This document shows positions 1 through 6,990 of a DNA stretch of 29,911 nt, piece after piece. The stretch lies in the IMG/VR virus record IMGVR_UViG_3300034198_007619, positions 1 through 29,911 of that record, one strand, 5' to 3'. Every line of letters begins with the position of its first letter. Within the stretch, counting starts at the first letter, position 1. The notes beneath the pieces are model-generated. The model did no database searches. It saw only the letters and a program-made list of their open reading frames with translations, and had not been told where the DNA came from. The stretch comes from a virus. The translations under genes and the position numbers were made by a program.

Positions 1-2
1 TA

Positions 3-329
3 TTAGTTTACTCTATATAACTTGCCGTTAAATCTGCAAGCACTTACTGTATTAAAATCGATAGTTCTCCAGTCACCATTTATACCTACAACTTGTAAGT
101 TATACATACCATTAAGTTGTTTAGTAGCACTACCACCGGCTTTACCACCAACGTAAGCTGCGGAATCCCAATAGCAAAAGTAATATCTTTCATTACCTTC
201 CATTGTATCCCACTTAATACGGATTGGATTAGATGCGGTGCTATCTCTAAGCATATCAAAGAATTCGGTAATACCTATATCTTCAGTTGCTAATTGAACT
301 ATCTTATTATGAACTGCGTTATTATACAT
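3..329 (-). CDS. Hypothetical phage protein, 108 aa
   Basis: I do not recognise this protein. It is a complete frame from ATG to TAA, soluble in appearance, with an aromatic-rich middle (RYYFCYWDSAAYVGG near residues 48-62) followed by what looks like beta strands (YNLQVVGINGDWRTIDF). No membrane segment or signal peptide is seen. Its start overlaps the end of the preceding 115-residue gene by 8 bases, which argues for a real, co-translated gene. Its first residues (NNAVHNKI) resemble those of that neighbour (NANLVHNKI). It is the last gene in the window, in the tail-measure/protease unit, so a virion or assembly role is possible but unproven. Confidence 0.65.
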   Translation of the reverse strand: MYNNAVHNKIVQLATEDIGITEFFDMLRDSTASNPIRIKWDTMEGNERYYFCYWDSAAYVGGKAGGSATKQLNGMYNLQVVGINGDWRTIDFNTVSACRFNGKLYRVN

Positions 330-669
330 CGATTTCTCCTAATTGTTTTAATTTATTTCTACTCCAGCTTAAAGCACTTTTACCACCCCATAAAAGATAT
401 GAGATAGTTCCACAGGCAGTTGTATCACTTTCATCGTAGTAAGTTTCAGCTCTACTTAAGTAAGAATACATTCTCTTTACAGTCTCTAATGAAATAGGTT
501 CACCATCTGCTAACTGCTGAGCTCTTACCTTACCTGTTTGTGTAGCACATTTATTACCAACCTTATCGTTTAGTTCAATACCTCTTTTAGCATTATTACG
601 AATCTCCTGTCCATAATCTGAATAGGATTCGAATTTGTATATTTTATTATGAACTAAATTTGCATTCAT
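322..669 (-). CDS. Small protein with the domain often linked to XkdF-type prohead proteases
   Basis: The body (residues about 15-108) follows a pattern I know from phage head-morphogenesis and XkdF-type protease proteins: YSDYGQEIRNNAKRGIELN, then a Cys followed by G-KVRAQQLADGEPIS, ETVKRMYSYLSR, YDESDTTACGTISYLLWGG and a final W-x(3)-KL. In relatives the usual forms are RANQLA-x(2)-EPIS-x-DTI-x-RM, CGGLMWDAWGG and WA-x(2)-KL. The biochemical role is unknown. Here it is a separate gene two positions after the protease, which fits an association with protease or head maturation. Its ATG overlaps the stop of the 41-residue gene upstream as TAATG, suggesting translational coupling. Domain membership is fairly sure; function is not. 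Confidence 0.7.
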   Translation of the reverse strand: MNANLVHNKIYKFESYSDYGQEIRNNAKRGIELNDKVGNKCATQTGKVRAQQLADGEPISLETVKRMYSYLSRAETYYDESDTTACGTISYLLWGGKSALSWSRNKLKQLGEIDV

Positions 670-794
670 TATCTACCTTGTCCTCTATATTGTTTAGGTT
701 TTTGTGCTTTTGGTCCGTAACTCTTTTTACCTAATGGTTGTGATTTACGTTTACCAAATGATTGTTTATTATTACTACCTACACTCTTAGCCAT
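669..794 (-). CDS. Small highly basic protein, 41 aa
   Basis: A 42-codon frame begins MAKSVGSNNKQSFGKRKSQP and ends KQYRGQGR. It is extremely rich in Lys, Arg, Gln and Gly, with no hydrophobic core and almost no acidic residues. It fills the gap between the protease and the 115-residue gene exactly. Its ATG overlaps the protease stop as TAATG, and its own stop overlaps the next ATG as TAATG. Two such junctions make a chance frame unlikely. The GPK...YRGQGR tail matches my memory of short proteins in other Bacteroidota phages. A nucleic-acid-binding or packaged protein is plausible from charge alone, but this is inference. Confidence 0.75.
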   Translation of the reverse strand: MAKSVGSNNKQSFGKRKSQPLGKKSYGPKAQKPKQYRGQGR

Positions 795-1855
795 TATAAA
801 TACTTTTTAATCATTTTGATATGTCCATCCATAAAACTAACATCGTGCTTCATATCTACAATCTTATCTATCTCACTCATCAAATCTTTGAAATCTGCAA
901 CTAACTGAATAGCTTGTGCTACATCTTTTGGTGTTGCTGATTGGTCTTCGATTACATCTTCTTCAATATCAAATACTCTATCTGCTTGAAGTGCTGCTGA
1001 ACGAACCATACCTTTAGTATCTTCATCCATTGGCATTGATGTAAGGTGTGTAAATAATTCTACAGCGCCAGGACACATATAGAAATACTCAGTATCTAAA
1101 CCGAATACATTAATGTTGCCAGGTATTTCTTCGAATGTTGCAGGTGCTATACTACCACTAGCTACTTCGCCAGGGTATGTAGATGAGATTGTTGGCTGCG
1201 CCTCTAAATTTAAAACTTGCTTAAGTTTAGTTACTACCATCTGAGCTTCATCTTCGGTTAACTGCTTTATATCTTTATTCAACATCAACCCCGTTACTTT
1301 TGTCATAGCTGAAGCTTTAATTAACTTATGGTCAAAGATACCTTCTAATGATATTGCTTTCACAATGCCAGTCTTAACGTAATCTTGCCAAAGAGTTTCA
1401 TCGTTTACTTTCATAGTTACAAACCAAGTTCCTACTGGGAAAGCTCTATTAAAGAAAAGTGCTGATTTATCTTTAGTTGATGATTTAGATACCCATGATT
1501 CTACTACGGTAACGTCACCATCTATCTTTTCAAAGTGTTCAAAGGTAGCATTGTTTTGGTATCCGTTTTGTAAATAGTTTTGTGCTAACTTCTCTACTGT
1601 CTCTTTAGTAAAGAAAACTTCATACTCTTCATTAGATTGTTCATCGATTCTTAATATCTTCATATCAGGTATCAAAACAGGTGCTACAATAGTCCTCTTA
1701 TCGTTGTCAACAGTAGCAAATTTTATCTCTTGCTTACCTTCTTTACTAAAGTAAACCCAATTTGCTTCTATGGCTGGATTTGCCACTAAAGATAGTGCAA
1801 AAACGCCTGAGTCTGCGTTTTCATCTTCATCTAGTATTAATTCGTATAGTTTCAT
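794..1855 (-). CDS. XkdF-like phage serine protease (Peptidase_S78_2 type), probable prohead protease
   Basis: The first 175 residues match the XkdF/S78_2 pattern: VLIPDMKILRID at 60-71, a helix FTKETVEKLAQNYL at 82-95, the ATFEHFE segment with His107, TVVESWVS at 116-123, PVGTWFVTMKVND at 140-152 and a final VKAISLEGIF with Ser169. His107 and Ser169 are the likely catalytic pair. The family cleaves scaffold or capsid during prohead maturation. The C-terminal half (about 215-353) is not a known protease part. It opens with QPTISSTYPGEVASGSIA, which resembles the capsid N-terminus, and ends in an acidic helical region. The gene lies after the tape measure, far from capsid and portal, which is unusual. 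The leader has AAAGGAG, but only one base from ATG, too close for a normal Shine-Dalgarno interaction. Confidence 0.8.
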   Translation of the reverse strand: MKLYELILDEDENADSGVFALSLVANPAIEANWVYFSKEGKQEIKFATVDNDKRTIVAPVLIPDMKILRIDEQSNEEYEVFFTKETVEKLAQNYLQNGYQNNATFEHFEKIDGDVTVVESWVSKSSTKDKSALFFNRAFPVGTWFVTMKVNDETLWQDYVKTGIVKAISLEGIFDHKLIKASAMTKVTGLMLNKDIKQLTEDEAQMVVTKLKQVLNLEAQPTISSTYPGEVASGSIAPATFEEIPGNINVFGLDTEYFYMCPGAVELFTHLTSMPMDEDTKGMVRSAALQADRVFDIEEDVIEDQSATPKDVAQAIQLVADFKDLMSEIDKIVDMKHDVSFMDGHIKMIKKYL

Positions 1856-1887
1856 ACTCCTTTAACAATTTTAAATTTATAAATCTA

Positions 1888-3747
1888 CTACCCGAAGGTA
1901 GCTGCCGTAGATGTTCTTCTATCTAATGCCTGTTGTGAACTAACTTCTCCACTCACTACATACGCACGTATAGGTCTATTTGTAGTTTGTGATAGGGTTG
2001 ATGCGATTTGTGCACCTGGTGTAGCTGCTTGAGTTCCACTAATTTGTGGTGCTGCAGTTGCTCCAATTGTTGGTGTAGGTATAGATATACCAACTCCTCC
2101 TCCTGATGAAGGTGCTCCTGCTCCTCCTCCGCCTGGTATACCTGATTGGTTAATTGCTGATATACCTTTTACAGCTCCTGCCACAATACCAGCTGCAGAT
2201 AATGCACCTGTTATTTTAATTTGTGCTAGAGTTCTAGCTAAGTTTGCCGTAGCTGGGATTGCCGTTAATGGGTTTGCTATAAATGGTGCTGCTGCTGCGG
2301 TTGCTGAACTAATACCTCTAAAGGTATCAATCAGAACTTTACCTAATGCTGCACCTTGCTCAAGTATAACCCCACCGATTGCGAGAGCTTTATTCTTGCC
2401 CGCTATCTGCGTTAATAGAGAACCAAAGCCTGATACTAAATCTAATTGTGATTTTTGTATATCTGCTTTAGCATCTAATTCAGCCTGGTCAATTGCCATT
2501 CTTTCTCTTGCAGCTGCTCTACTAATTGCAGTTCTTTCATTATCAGTAAGTTCTGCATTCGTAAGTAACTCAGCTTCTTTTTGAGATATTAAGGCCTTTC
2601 TTTGTTCGAATGATAAGAAATCAAACTCTAACTGAGTTTCTATTCCTAATATATTATCTTCTCTCTTTTTATCAGCTGCTGCTTTAGCATCTTCTACAGC
2701 CTTTTTATCCTCTTCATCTTTCTTCTTCTTAGCCTCTTCAACCTTCTTAGCTTCTTCATCATCATACTTCTTATTGATAGCTAATACTTCTAATCTACCT
2801 TGCTCTAATACTGAAGTTTTATCTTTAATACCAGCTTTCTCTAATGCTAACAATCTTTCGTTTTGAGCAACTCCAGCTTTGTATATCTCTTGGTCTCTTT
2901 GAGTTAGAGTTGCAAGGTATGCTTCAGTCAATACCTTATTAGCATCTGCTAATTTCTTAGCATCTTCCTCAGCTTTCTTCTTAGCCGCTTCTTCTCTTTT
3001 TAATTTAGCTTCAGCTGCTTTTTTAGCATTTTCTTCTCTCTTCTTATTTTGTTCTTCAGTTTTCTTTGTTAACTCTTCCTGTCTTTTCTTTTCAGCTTCG
3101 TTAACATCTTGCTGAACCTTATCTACTGATAGGGTAGCTTCTTTGATTTTTGATGAAGATATACCTAATGCTTGTGCAGCTTTACTAAATCCACCTGCAA
3201 CAAATTCTAATACCTGAGCAAGTTTTTCGAATATAGGAACTGCAACCTTTTCTAATGTTGCTAATATCGGTCCTAATATACCTGAGAATGCTTGAGATAT
3301 TCTATTTAATACAGCTTGTCCTTCCGCAGTTGATTCTAATGATCTCTTAAGTGCAAGGAATATACCTACTAAAGCACCAATTACTGCAACAACCGGATTG
3401 GCTGCCAATAATTTAAATGCTCCATCTACACCTTTAATAGCGTTACCAGCCTGTCCTGCAGGTCCTGGTAAGGATGCTAATTGGTCATCAAATTGTTTTG
3501 ATTTTAATTGAACGGCTTCTAAACCATCTTCCAATTCATCTAACTGAGCCTTTAACTTATTGAAAGTTACACTATCACCTGCTGCCGCAGCCGCTTGTAA
3601 ATCCTTCTGAGTTTGACGGATTTGAAGTTGGAGTTTGGTAAACTTATCACCAGTCTCTTCGGCTTTATCACCTAAATCTTCTACTGCTTTACCACCGGTA
3701 ACTTCAGCTTCAACTTCTACAGTGTATTTACTAGTATTATCGGCCAT
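1888..3747 (-). CDS. Tail tape measure protein
   Basis: This 619-residue protein sets tail length and is carried inside the tail tube. It shows the usual layout: an N-terminal coiled coil (about 20-90), a hydrophobic stretch (about 112-134, LLAANPVVAVIGALVGIF), a long Lys/Glu/Ala-rich helical region (about 210-380), a second hydrophobic Ala/Gly-rich part (about 430-540) and a C-terminal Gly/Pro/Thr-rich tail. The end PIRAYVVSGEVSSQQALDRR is a pattern I recognise in tape measures of Bacteroidota phages. At this length a short to medium tail is expected. The ATG overlaps the stop of a 44-residue gene as TAATG. The gene follows adhesins and glycosyltransferases instead of the chaperone, which lies about 20 kb upstream in transcription order. 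Confidence 0.9.
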   Translation of the reverse strand: MADNTSKYTVEVEAEVTGGKAVEDLGDKAEETGDKFTKLQLQIRQTQKDLQAAAAAGDSVTFNKLKAQLDELEDGLEAVQLKSKQFDDQLASLPGPAGQAGNAIKGVDGAFKLLAANPVVAVIGALVGIFLALKRSLESTAEGQAVLNRISQAFSGILGPILATLEKVAVPIFEKLAQVLEFVAGGFSKAAQALGISSSKIKEATLSVDKVQQDVNEAEKKRQEELTKKTEEQNKKREENAKKAAEAKLKREEAAKKKAEEDAKKLADANKVLTEAYLATLTQRDQEIYKAGVAQNERLLALEKAGIKDKTSVLEQGRLEVLAINKKYDDEEAKKVEEAKKKKDEEDKKAVEDAKAAADKKREDNILGIETQLEFDFLSFEQRKALISQKEAELLTNAELTDNERTAISRAAARERMAIDQAELDAKADIQKSQLDLVSGFGSLLTQIAGKNKALAIGGVILEQGAALGKVLIDTFRGISSATAAAAPFIANPLTAIPATANLARTLAQIKITGALSAAGIVAGAVKGISAINQSGIPGGGGAGAPSSGGGVGISIPTPTIGATAAPQISGTQAATPGAQIASTLSQTTNRPIRAYVVSGEVSSQQALDRRTSTAATFG

Positions 3748-3881
3748 TACATTCTTTTTAATAATTCTTTAAGTTCTTTCCAAGTCTTTGGGAACTTATA
3801 TTTTCCCTTTGCTATGTCTACTTCTTCGGATACCCCGTAGAAATCACCCATAGCTAACATATCAATTACGTTCTTTATCAT
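3747..3881 (-). CDS. Small protein before tape measure, 44 aa
   Basis: A 44-codon frame starts MIKNVIDMLAMGDFYGVSEE and continues through a basic stretch (KGKYKFPKTW) to a helical end (KELKELLKRM). Its stop and the tape-measure ATG share bases as TAATG, which supports a real, coupled gene. I see no named domain. A short gene at this place could help tape-measure or tail assembly, since the position just before the tape measure is normally held by assembly chaperones, but the sequence does not show this. The 37-base leader before it contains TTTGTTA immediately upstream of ATG. Confidence 0.65.
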   Translation of the reverse strand: MIKNVIDMLAMGDFYGVSEEVDIAKGKYKFPKTWKELKELLKRM

Positions 3882-3918
3882 ATCTCTATAACAAACTGAA
3901 ATTACAAAATAAGTAACA

Positions 3919-4563
3919 CTAAAACCAGTTATGGGATTCCTTCCTACCCAATCTATCCCATGCTTCTATATCCTTAATATGAATTGCGTTTACAAACCCT
4001 GCTGATGAAGTGGCTCCCATATTCGCTTGGATTGGAAATCCTGAGAGTTTTTTACATTCTGAAGGAATGTTATGGAACATCCAAGTATCTCCGTAGAACA
4101 CCTTTAAATCATCAGGAATCGGTATCCAAATTCCTTTCTTTAGGAATATCATACAACCCCATCCATAAGTGTGATGTGGTGTTGATTCTACTTTAGGATT
4201 CCATACTAACTCTTCATTATTATAATTATCAGCATCCATTCCCAATATAGTAAACTCATCGCTGTGCTTTAATACCCAGCTGAAAATTGACGTATCAAAA
4301 GTAATATCATCATTAACAACACAAATAATTGAATCGTTGCTGGATTGTTCGATGCCCATATTCCAAGCAGGATTAACGTAGATGTTACTTTCTTGCTGAT
4401 ATAACTTAATTTTATCTGAAGGTATAGCAGTATAATGTTTATAAAATTCATTTGAATTATCTATTAAGTGAATGGCTTTCACTGAGTTATCATTGATATA
4501 CTTGTCCAACATATCAAAGATTCTATTGCTGTGCCACATTGTTGGTAATACTATCTCTATCAT
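3919..4563 (-). CDS. GT2-like glycosyltransferase (GT-A fold)
   Basis: This 214-residue protein has the parts of a small nucleotide-sugar glycosyltransferase. A beta strand leads to IHLIDNS (31-37). The nucleotide-binding NPAWNMGI stands at 64-71. The metal-binding DxD equivalent is in VVNDDITF (82-89), with NDD at 84-86. WGCMIFLKK follows at 135-143 and a YGDTWMF acceptor-side motif at 157-163. No membrane anchor is seen, so it should act in the cytoplasm. The ATG overlaps the stop of the next glycosyltransferase as ATGA, so the two are probably made together. Target and sugar cannot be read from the sequence; the phage's own Thr/Ser-rich virion proteins are one possibility because of the location. 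Confidence 0.8.
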   Translation of the reverse strand: MIEIVLPTMWHSNRIFDMLDKYINDNSVKAIHLIDNSNEFYKHYTAIPSDKIKLYQQESNIYVNPAWNMGIEQSSNDSIICVVNDDITFDTSIFSWVLKHSDEFTILGMDADNYNNEELVWNPKVESTPHHTYGWGCMIFLKKGIWIPIPDDLKVFYGDTWMFHNIPSECKKLSGFPIQANMGATSSAGFVNAIHIKDIEAWDRLGRKESHNWF

Positions 4564-5477
4564 TTTAATACTGATTTTTTTCCTACTGTCTTAACCCATA
4601 ACCAGTATTTGTAAGATGCTGAATCAGGGTTAATATCTAATCTTTCATCATAGGGTAATTTACTTATATAATTTCCTTTAAAGAATTGTCTATGTTCAGG
4701 TCCTACAACTCCGGCATTATGAAAGAATGCTAAATCATGCCATCTACCAATACCATCAGTAGCCCAACAAAAATCAAACTCTTTAGGAACTCTTACTTCA
4801 TATCCCATCATCCATCCTGTCCACAATTCAGACCACATTGATGCAGTCCATCTCTGAATACCATAAGGGTCACCTTCTTTTCTAATATGTTCTACAGTTC
4901 CCATAGCATACCATAACTTTATTTGGTTATCATATACTTTTCCCCAATAATCTGCAGTTATATTCTTAAATAACTTCTGAGCTCCACCTGAGTTTCTTTG
5001 ATTATCTATAACTAATTGTTTATCAATACCAATTGAGTTACACATAGCATCTAATACTTCTTCACCCTTATATTGGATATAGTGGGCTCCTATGTAAGAT
5101 ATTGTATCAGAGAAATACCACATATCATCTTTTAAGAATGGTGTGAAATCAAACGGACGTGTAAATAGGAAATCTACATCGTGAAAGAATACTGCTTCAG
5201 TATTCAATTCAGGGTTTGCTAACCAATGCTTTTGGAATATATGTGCTTGAACGCCAGGCTGATAGCTCTTATCATTTCTGGTATCATCATAAAAGAAGAA
5301 TTTGGCTGGATATGCTTTCTGCAATTTCAACCAATCTTCACCAACTTCAGGTGATATTTTTGCACACACAATGTGTATGTCATCACCTTTAATTCCCATT
5401 GATAGGAAATTATTTATCATTACTTCAGCCTGCCAGGCGTAGTATTGACTGGCAGGCTGTGCTGAGATGTATTTCAT
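4560..5477 (-). CDS. Probable glycosyltransferase with DVD metal-binding motif
   Basis: The 305-residue protein begins MKYISAQPASQYYAWQAEVM, a start I recognise from glycosyltransferase-like proteins of aquatic phages, followed by DDIHIVCA at 32-39. AVFFHDVDFLFTRPFDF at 95-111 carries a DxD motif (D100-V-D102) in the typical hydrophobic setting that binds a metal and nucleotide sugar. Later conserved-looking parts are NQRNSGGAQ, a Trp-rich WTASMWSELWTGWMMGYEV, and WHDLAFFHNAGV near the end. The general architecture resembles eukaryotic hydroxyproline glycosyltransferase-like enzymes, but I would not assign a substrate. It follows the Thr-linker adhesin by 18 bases and overlaps the second glycosyltransferase by ATGA, suggesting a modification cassette. 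Confidence 0.75.
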   Translation of the reverse strand: MKYISAQPASQYYAWQAEVMINNFLSMGIKGDDIHIVCAKISPEVGEDWLKLQKAYPAKFFFYDDTRNDKSYQPGVQAHIFQKHWLANPELNTEAVFFHDVDFLFTRPFDFTPFLKDDMWYFSDTISYIGAHYIQYKGEEVLDAMCNSIGIDKQLVIDNQRNSGGAQKLFKNITADYWGKVYDNQIKLWYAMGTVEHIRKEGDPYGIQRWTASMWSELWTGWMMGYEVRVPKEFDFCWATDGIGRWHDLAFFHNAGVVGPEHRQFFKGNYISKLPYDERLDINPDSASYKYWLWVKTVGKKSVLK

Positions 5478-5495
5478 ATTGTAACTTTTAATTTA

Positions 5496-6938
5496 TTATA
5501 CACAACCAGTATCACAATCAGAATACATTGATAGTGTTATTGTATTTCCTATATCACCACTTGTCACTTCATAAGTAGTTGTAAATAGACTTGTGCTTCC
5601 TGTTCCACAACTTGCATCATTAATAATTCCTATACAATATGCGTTTGCAGCTGAATTAGGTGATGAACAGCCACTAGTCACAATTTCACAATTTATTGTA
5701 TCACCTACACTAACATTATAAGTTCCATTAGATGTGTTAAATCTGTTTTCAACAACGTTACCATTGATGTATAGAACCATTTCTCCAGTACCAAGTCCTT
5801 CAATAAAGTTCCAATTGAACAATGCTGTAGTTGGAGGAGTAGTTGTAGTTGATGTTGTAGAAGTTGTTGTCGTGCAAGCAGTTCCCCAAACTACGTTATT
5901 CCAATTTGCTAAATCTGCTAAAGGAACAGCCGCTCTGATTGTATTAAATTGAATACATTGTGTGATTGTATAAGTTCCTAATGAAGATAAGAATGTATCT
6001 ACTATATCTCCATAGCAATTTGTCCATCTAATCCAACCCGTATCAGTTACGTTTATTGTAGTATTAACTACACAAGTCGGAGGTATAGTAGTTGTTGATG
6101 TTGTAGAAGTAGATGTAGTTGTAGTACAAGGAGTTCCATAAGAAGTAATTGTAAATGTAGTCTCACCATCTCCAACAATAGTTCCAGGCTGAATACAACC
6201 AGGTAAAGTGTGTTCACCTACAGGATAAGCTCCACCATCAGAAATACCATAACAAGTCAACCAATTAAGTGCATCACCATTAGTTACCTGAACTACCATT
6301 CCTGTATAGCAAGGTGCTAATGTTGTAGTTGTAGTGGTTGTGGTTGGTAATGTAGTTGTGCTCGTAGTAGAAGTGCTTGTAGTTGTAGTACAAGGTGTTC
6401 CAAACGATGTTATTGTAAATGTGGTTTCTCCATCACCTACAATACTATTAGGTTGAATACAGCCAGGTAAAGTATGCTCTCCAACAGGGTATGCACCGCC
6501 ATCAGATACACCATAACAATTTAACCAGTTAAGTGCATCACCATTAGTTACCTGAACTACCATATTTTGGTAGCAAGGTGCTAAAGTAGTTGATGTAGTT
6601 GTTGTTGGCAACGTTGTAGTTGATGTAGTTGTTGTAGGTCTTGTTGTAGTAGAAGTAGTAGATGTTGTGCTAGTACTTGTGCTTGTAGTAGTTGTAGTTC
6701 CAATTACCTCAACAACAAAGTTATTATCACAAGCTCCATTCTGATTTACCAATCTTAAGCACAATGCAGTATCAGGAAACGTTATAGTTGCCTGAGAACC
6801 GATAGCTGGTAAGTTTATAAGACTTGTTCCAGTTGTGTTTATATAAGTTACACAATCATCGGAATACTGAGCTCTATAGCTTGGTCCGGCTGAATTACCT
6901 TTTTGTGTTAGGGTTACTACCCTTTGTATTAATGCCAT
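5496..6938 (-). CDS. Adhesin-like protein with mucin-type Thr/Ser linkers and Cys-rich repeat modules
   Basis: The 480-residue protein starts with an 80-residue domain (VVTLTQKGNSAGPSYRAQY...). Four Thr/Ser linkers follow (81-121, 184-209, 272-287, 356-371). Between them are three modules with four or more Cys: C122-C183, C210-C271 and a diverged one, C289-C355. The first two are almost identical (VVQVTNGDALNWL-x-CYG, YPVGEHTLPGCIQP, GDGETTFTITS) and reflect a DNA duplication. The last 110 residues form a separate Cys-containing beta-rich domain. Extended mucin-like linkers and small disulphide-capable modules suggest a surface-exposed tail or head decoration that binds the host. A candidate phage promoter (6953-6990) stands directly before it. 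Receptor and exact virion position are unknown. Confidence 0.7.
   Translation of the reverse strand: MALIQRVVTLTQKGNSAGPSYRAQYSDDCVTYINTTGTSLINLPAIGSQATITFPDTALCLRLVNQNGACDNNFVVEVIGTTTTTSTSTSTTSTTSTTTRPTTTTSTTTLPTTTTSTTLAPCYQNMVVQVTNGDALNWLNCYGVSDGGAYPVGEHTLPGCIQPNSIVGDGETTFTITSFGTPCTTTTSTSTTSTTTLPTTTTTTTTLAPCYTGMVVQVTNGDALNWLTCYGISDGGAYPVGEHTLPGCIQPGTIVGDGETTFTITSYGTPCTTTTSTSTTSTTTIPPTCVVNTTINVTDTGWIRWTNCYGDIVDTFLSSLGTYTITQCIQFNTIRAAVPLADLANWNNVVWGTACTTTTSTTSTTTTPPTTALFNWNFIEGLGTGEMVLYINGNVVENRFNTSNGTYNVSVGDTINCEIVTSGCSSPNSAANAYCIGIINDASCGTGSTSLFTTTYEVTSGDIGNTITLSMYSDCDTGCV
6126..6575 (-). repeat. Tandem 264-bp unit: duplicated Cys module plus Thr linker
   Basis: Module one (6390-6575) and module two (6126-6311) are 62-residue copies starting 88 residues (264 bases) apart, separated by a Thr/Ser linker. 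They differ at only a few residues (QN/TG, N/T, V/I, NS/GT, F/Y). At the DNA level long stretches such as the GCATCACCATTAGTTACC block agree in both copies. A third, much diverged module (5874-6074) has the same Cys spacing pattern. The low-complexity linker DNA on both sides offers ready material for unequal recombination. Confidence 0.85.
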
Positions 6939-6952
6939 ATTATATCTTTATT

Positions 6953-6990
6953 TATAGTCTATTAACAAATTTATATCTCATCGTAGTTTA
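6953..6990 (-). promoter_or_regulatory. Candidate phage late promoter, site 5
   Basis: Minus-strand sequence TAAACTA-N11-AAAT-TTGTTA-ATAGACTATA precedes the 480-residue adhesin, its end 14 bases before ATG. It matches TAACTA-N15-TTGTTA at 11 of 12 fixed bases with exact spacing, and TAAATTTG inside it fits the Bacteroidota -7 box TAnnTTTG. It overlaps the stop codon of the preceding gene. Confidence 0.6.

Noticed and set aside
1856-1887. AAAGGAG before the protease as a strong Shine-Dalgarno site
   Set aside because: Only one base separates it from ATG, and Bacteroidota ribosomes use such sites little.
3882-3918. TTGTTA with TTACTT further upstream, before the 44-residue gene
   Set aside because: The upstream box matches poorly, and TTGTTA lies too close to the ATG compared with the five accepted sites.
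4269-4451. A second minus-strand frame inside the 214-residue glycosyltransferase
   Set aside because: It lies fully inside a well-supported gene in another frame and gives an unstructured Ile/Leu-rich product.
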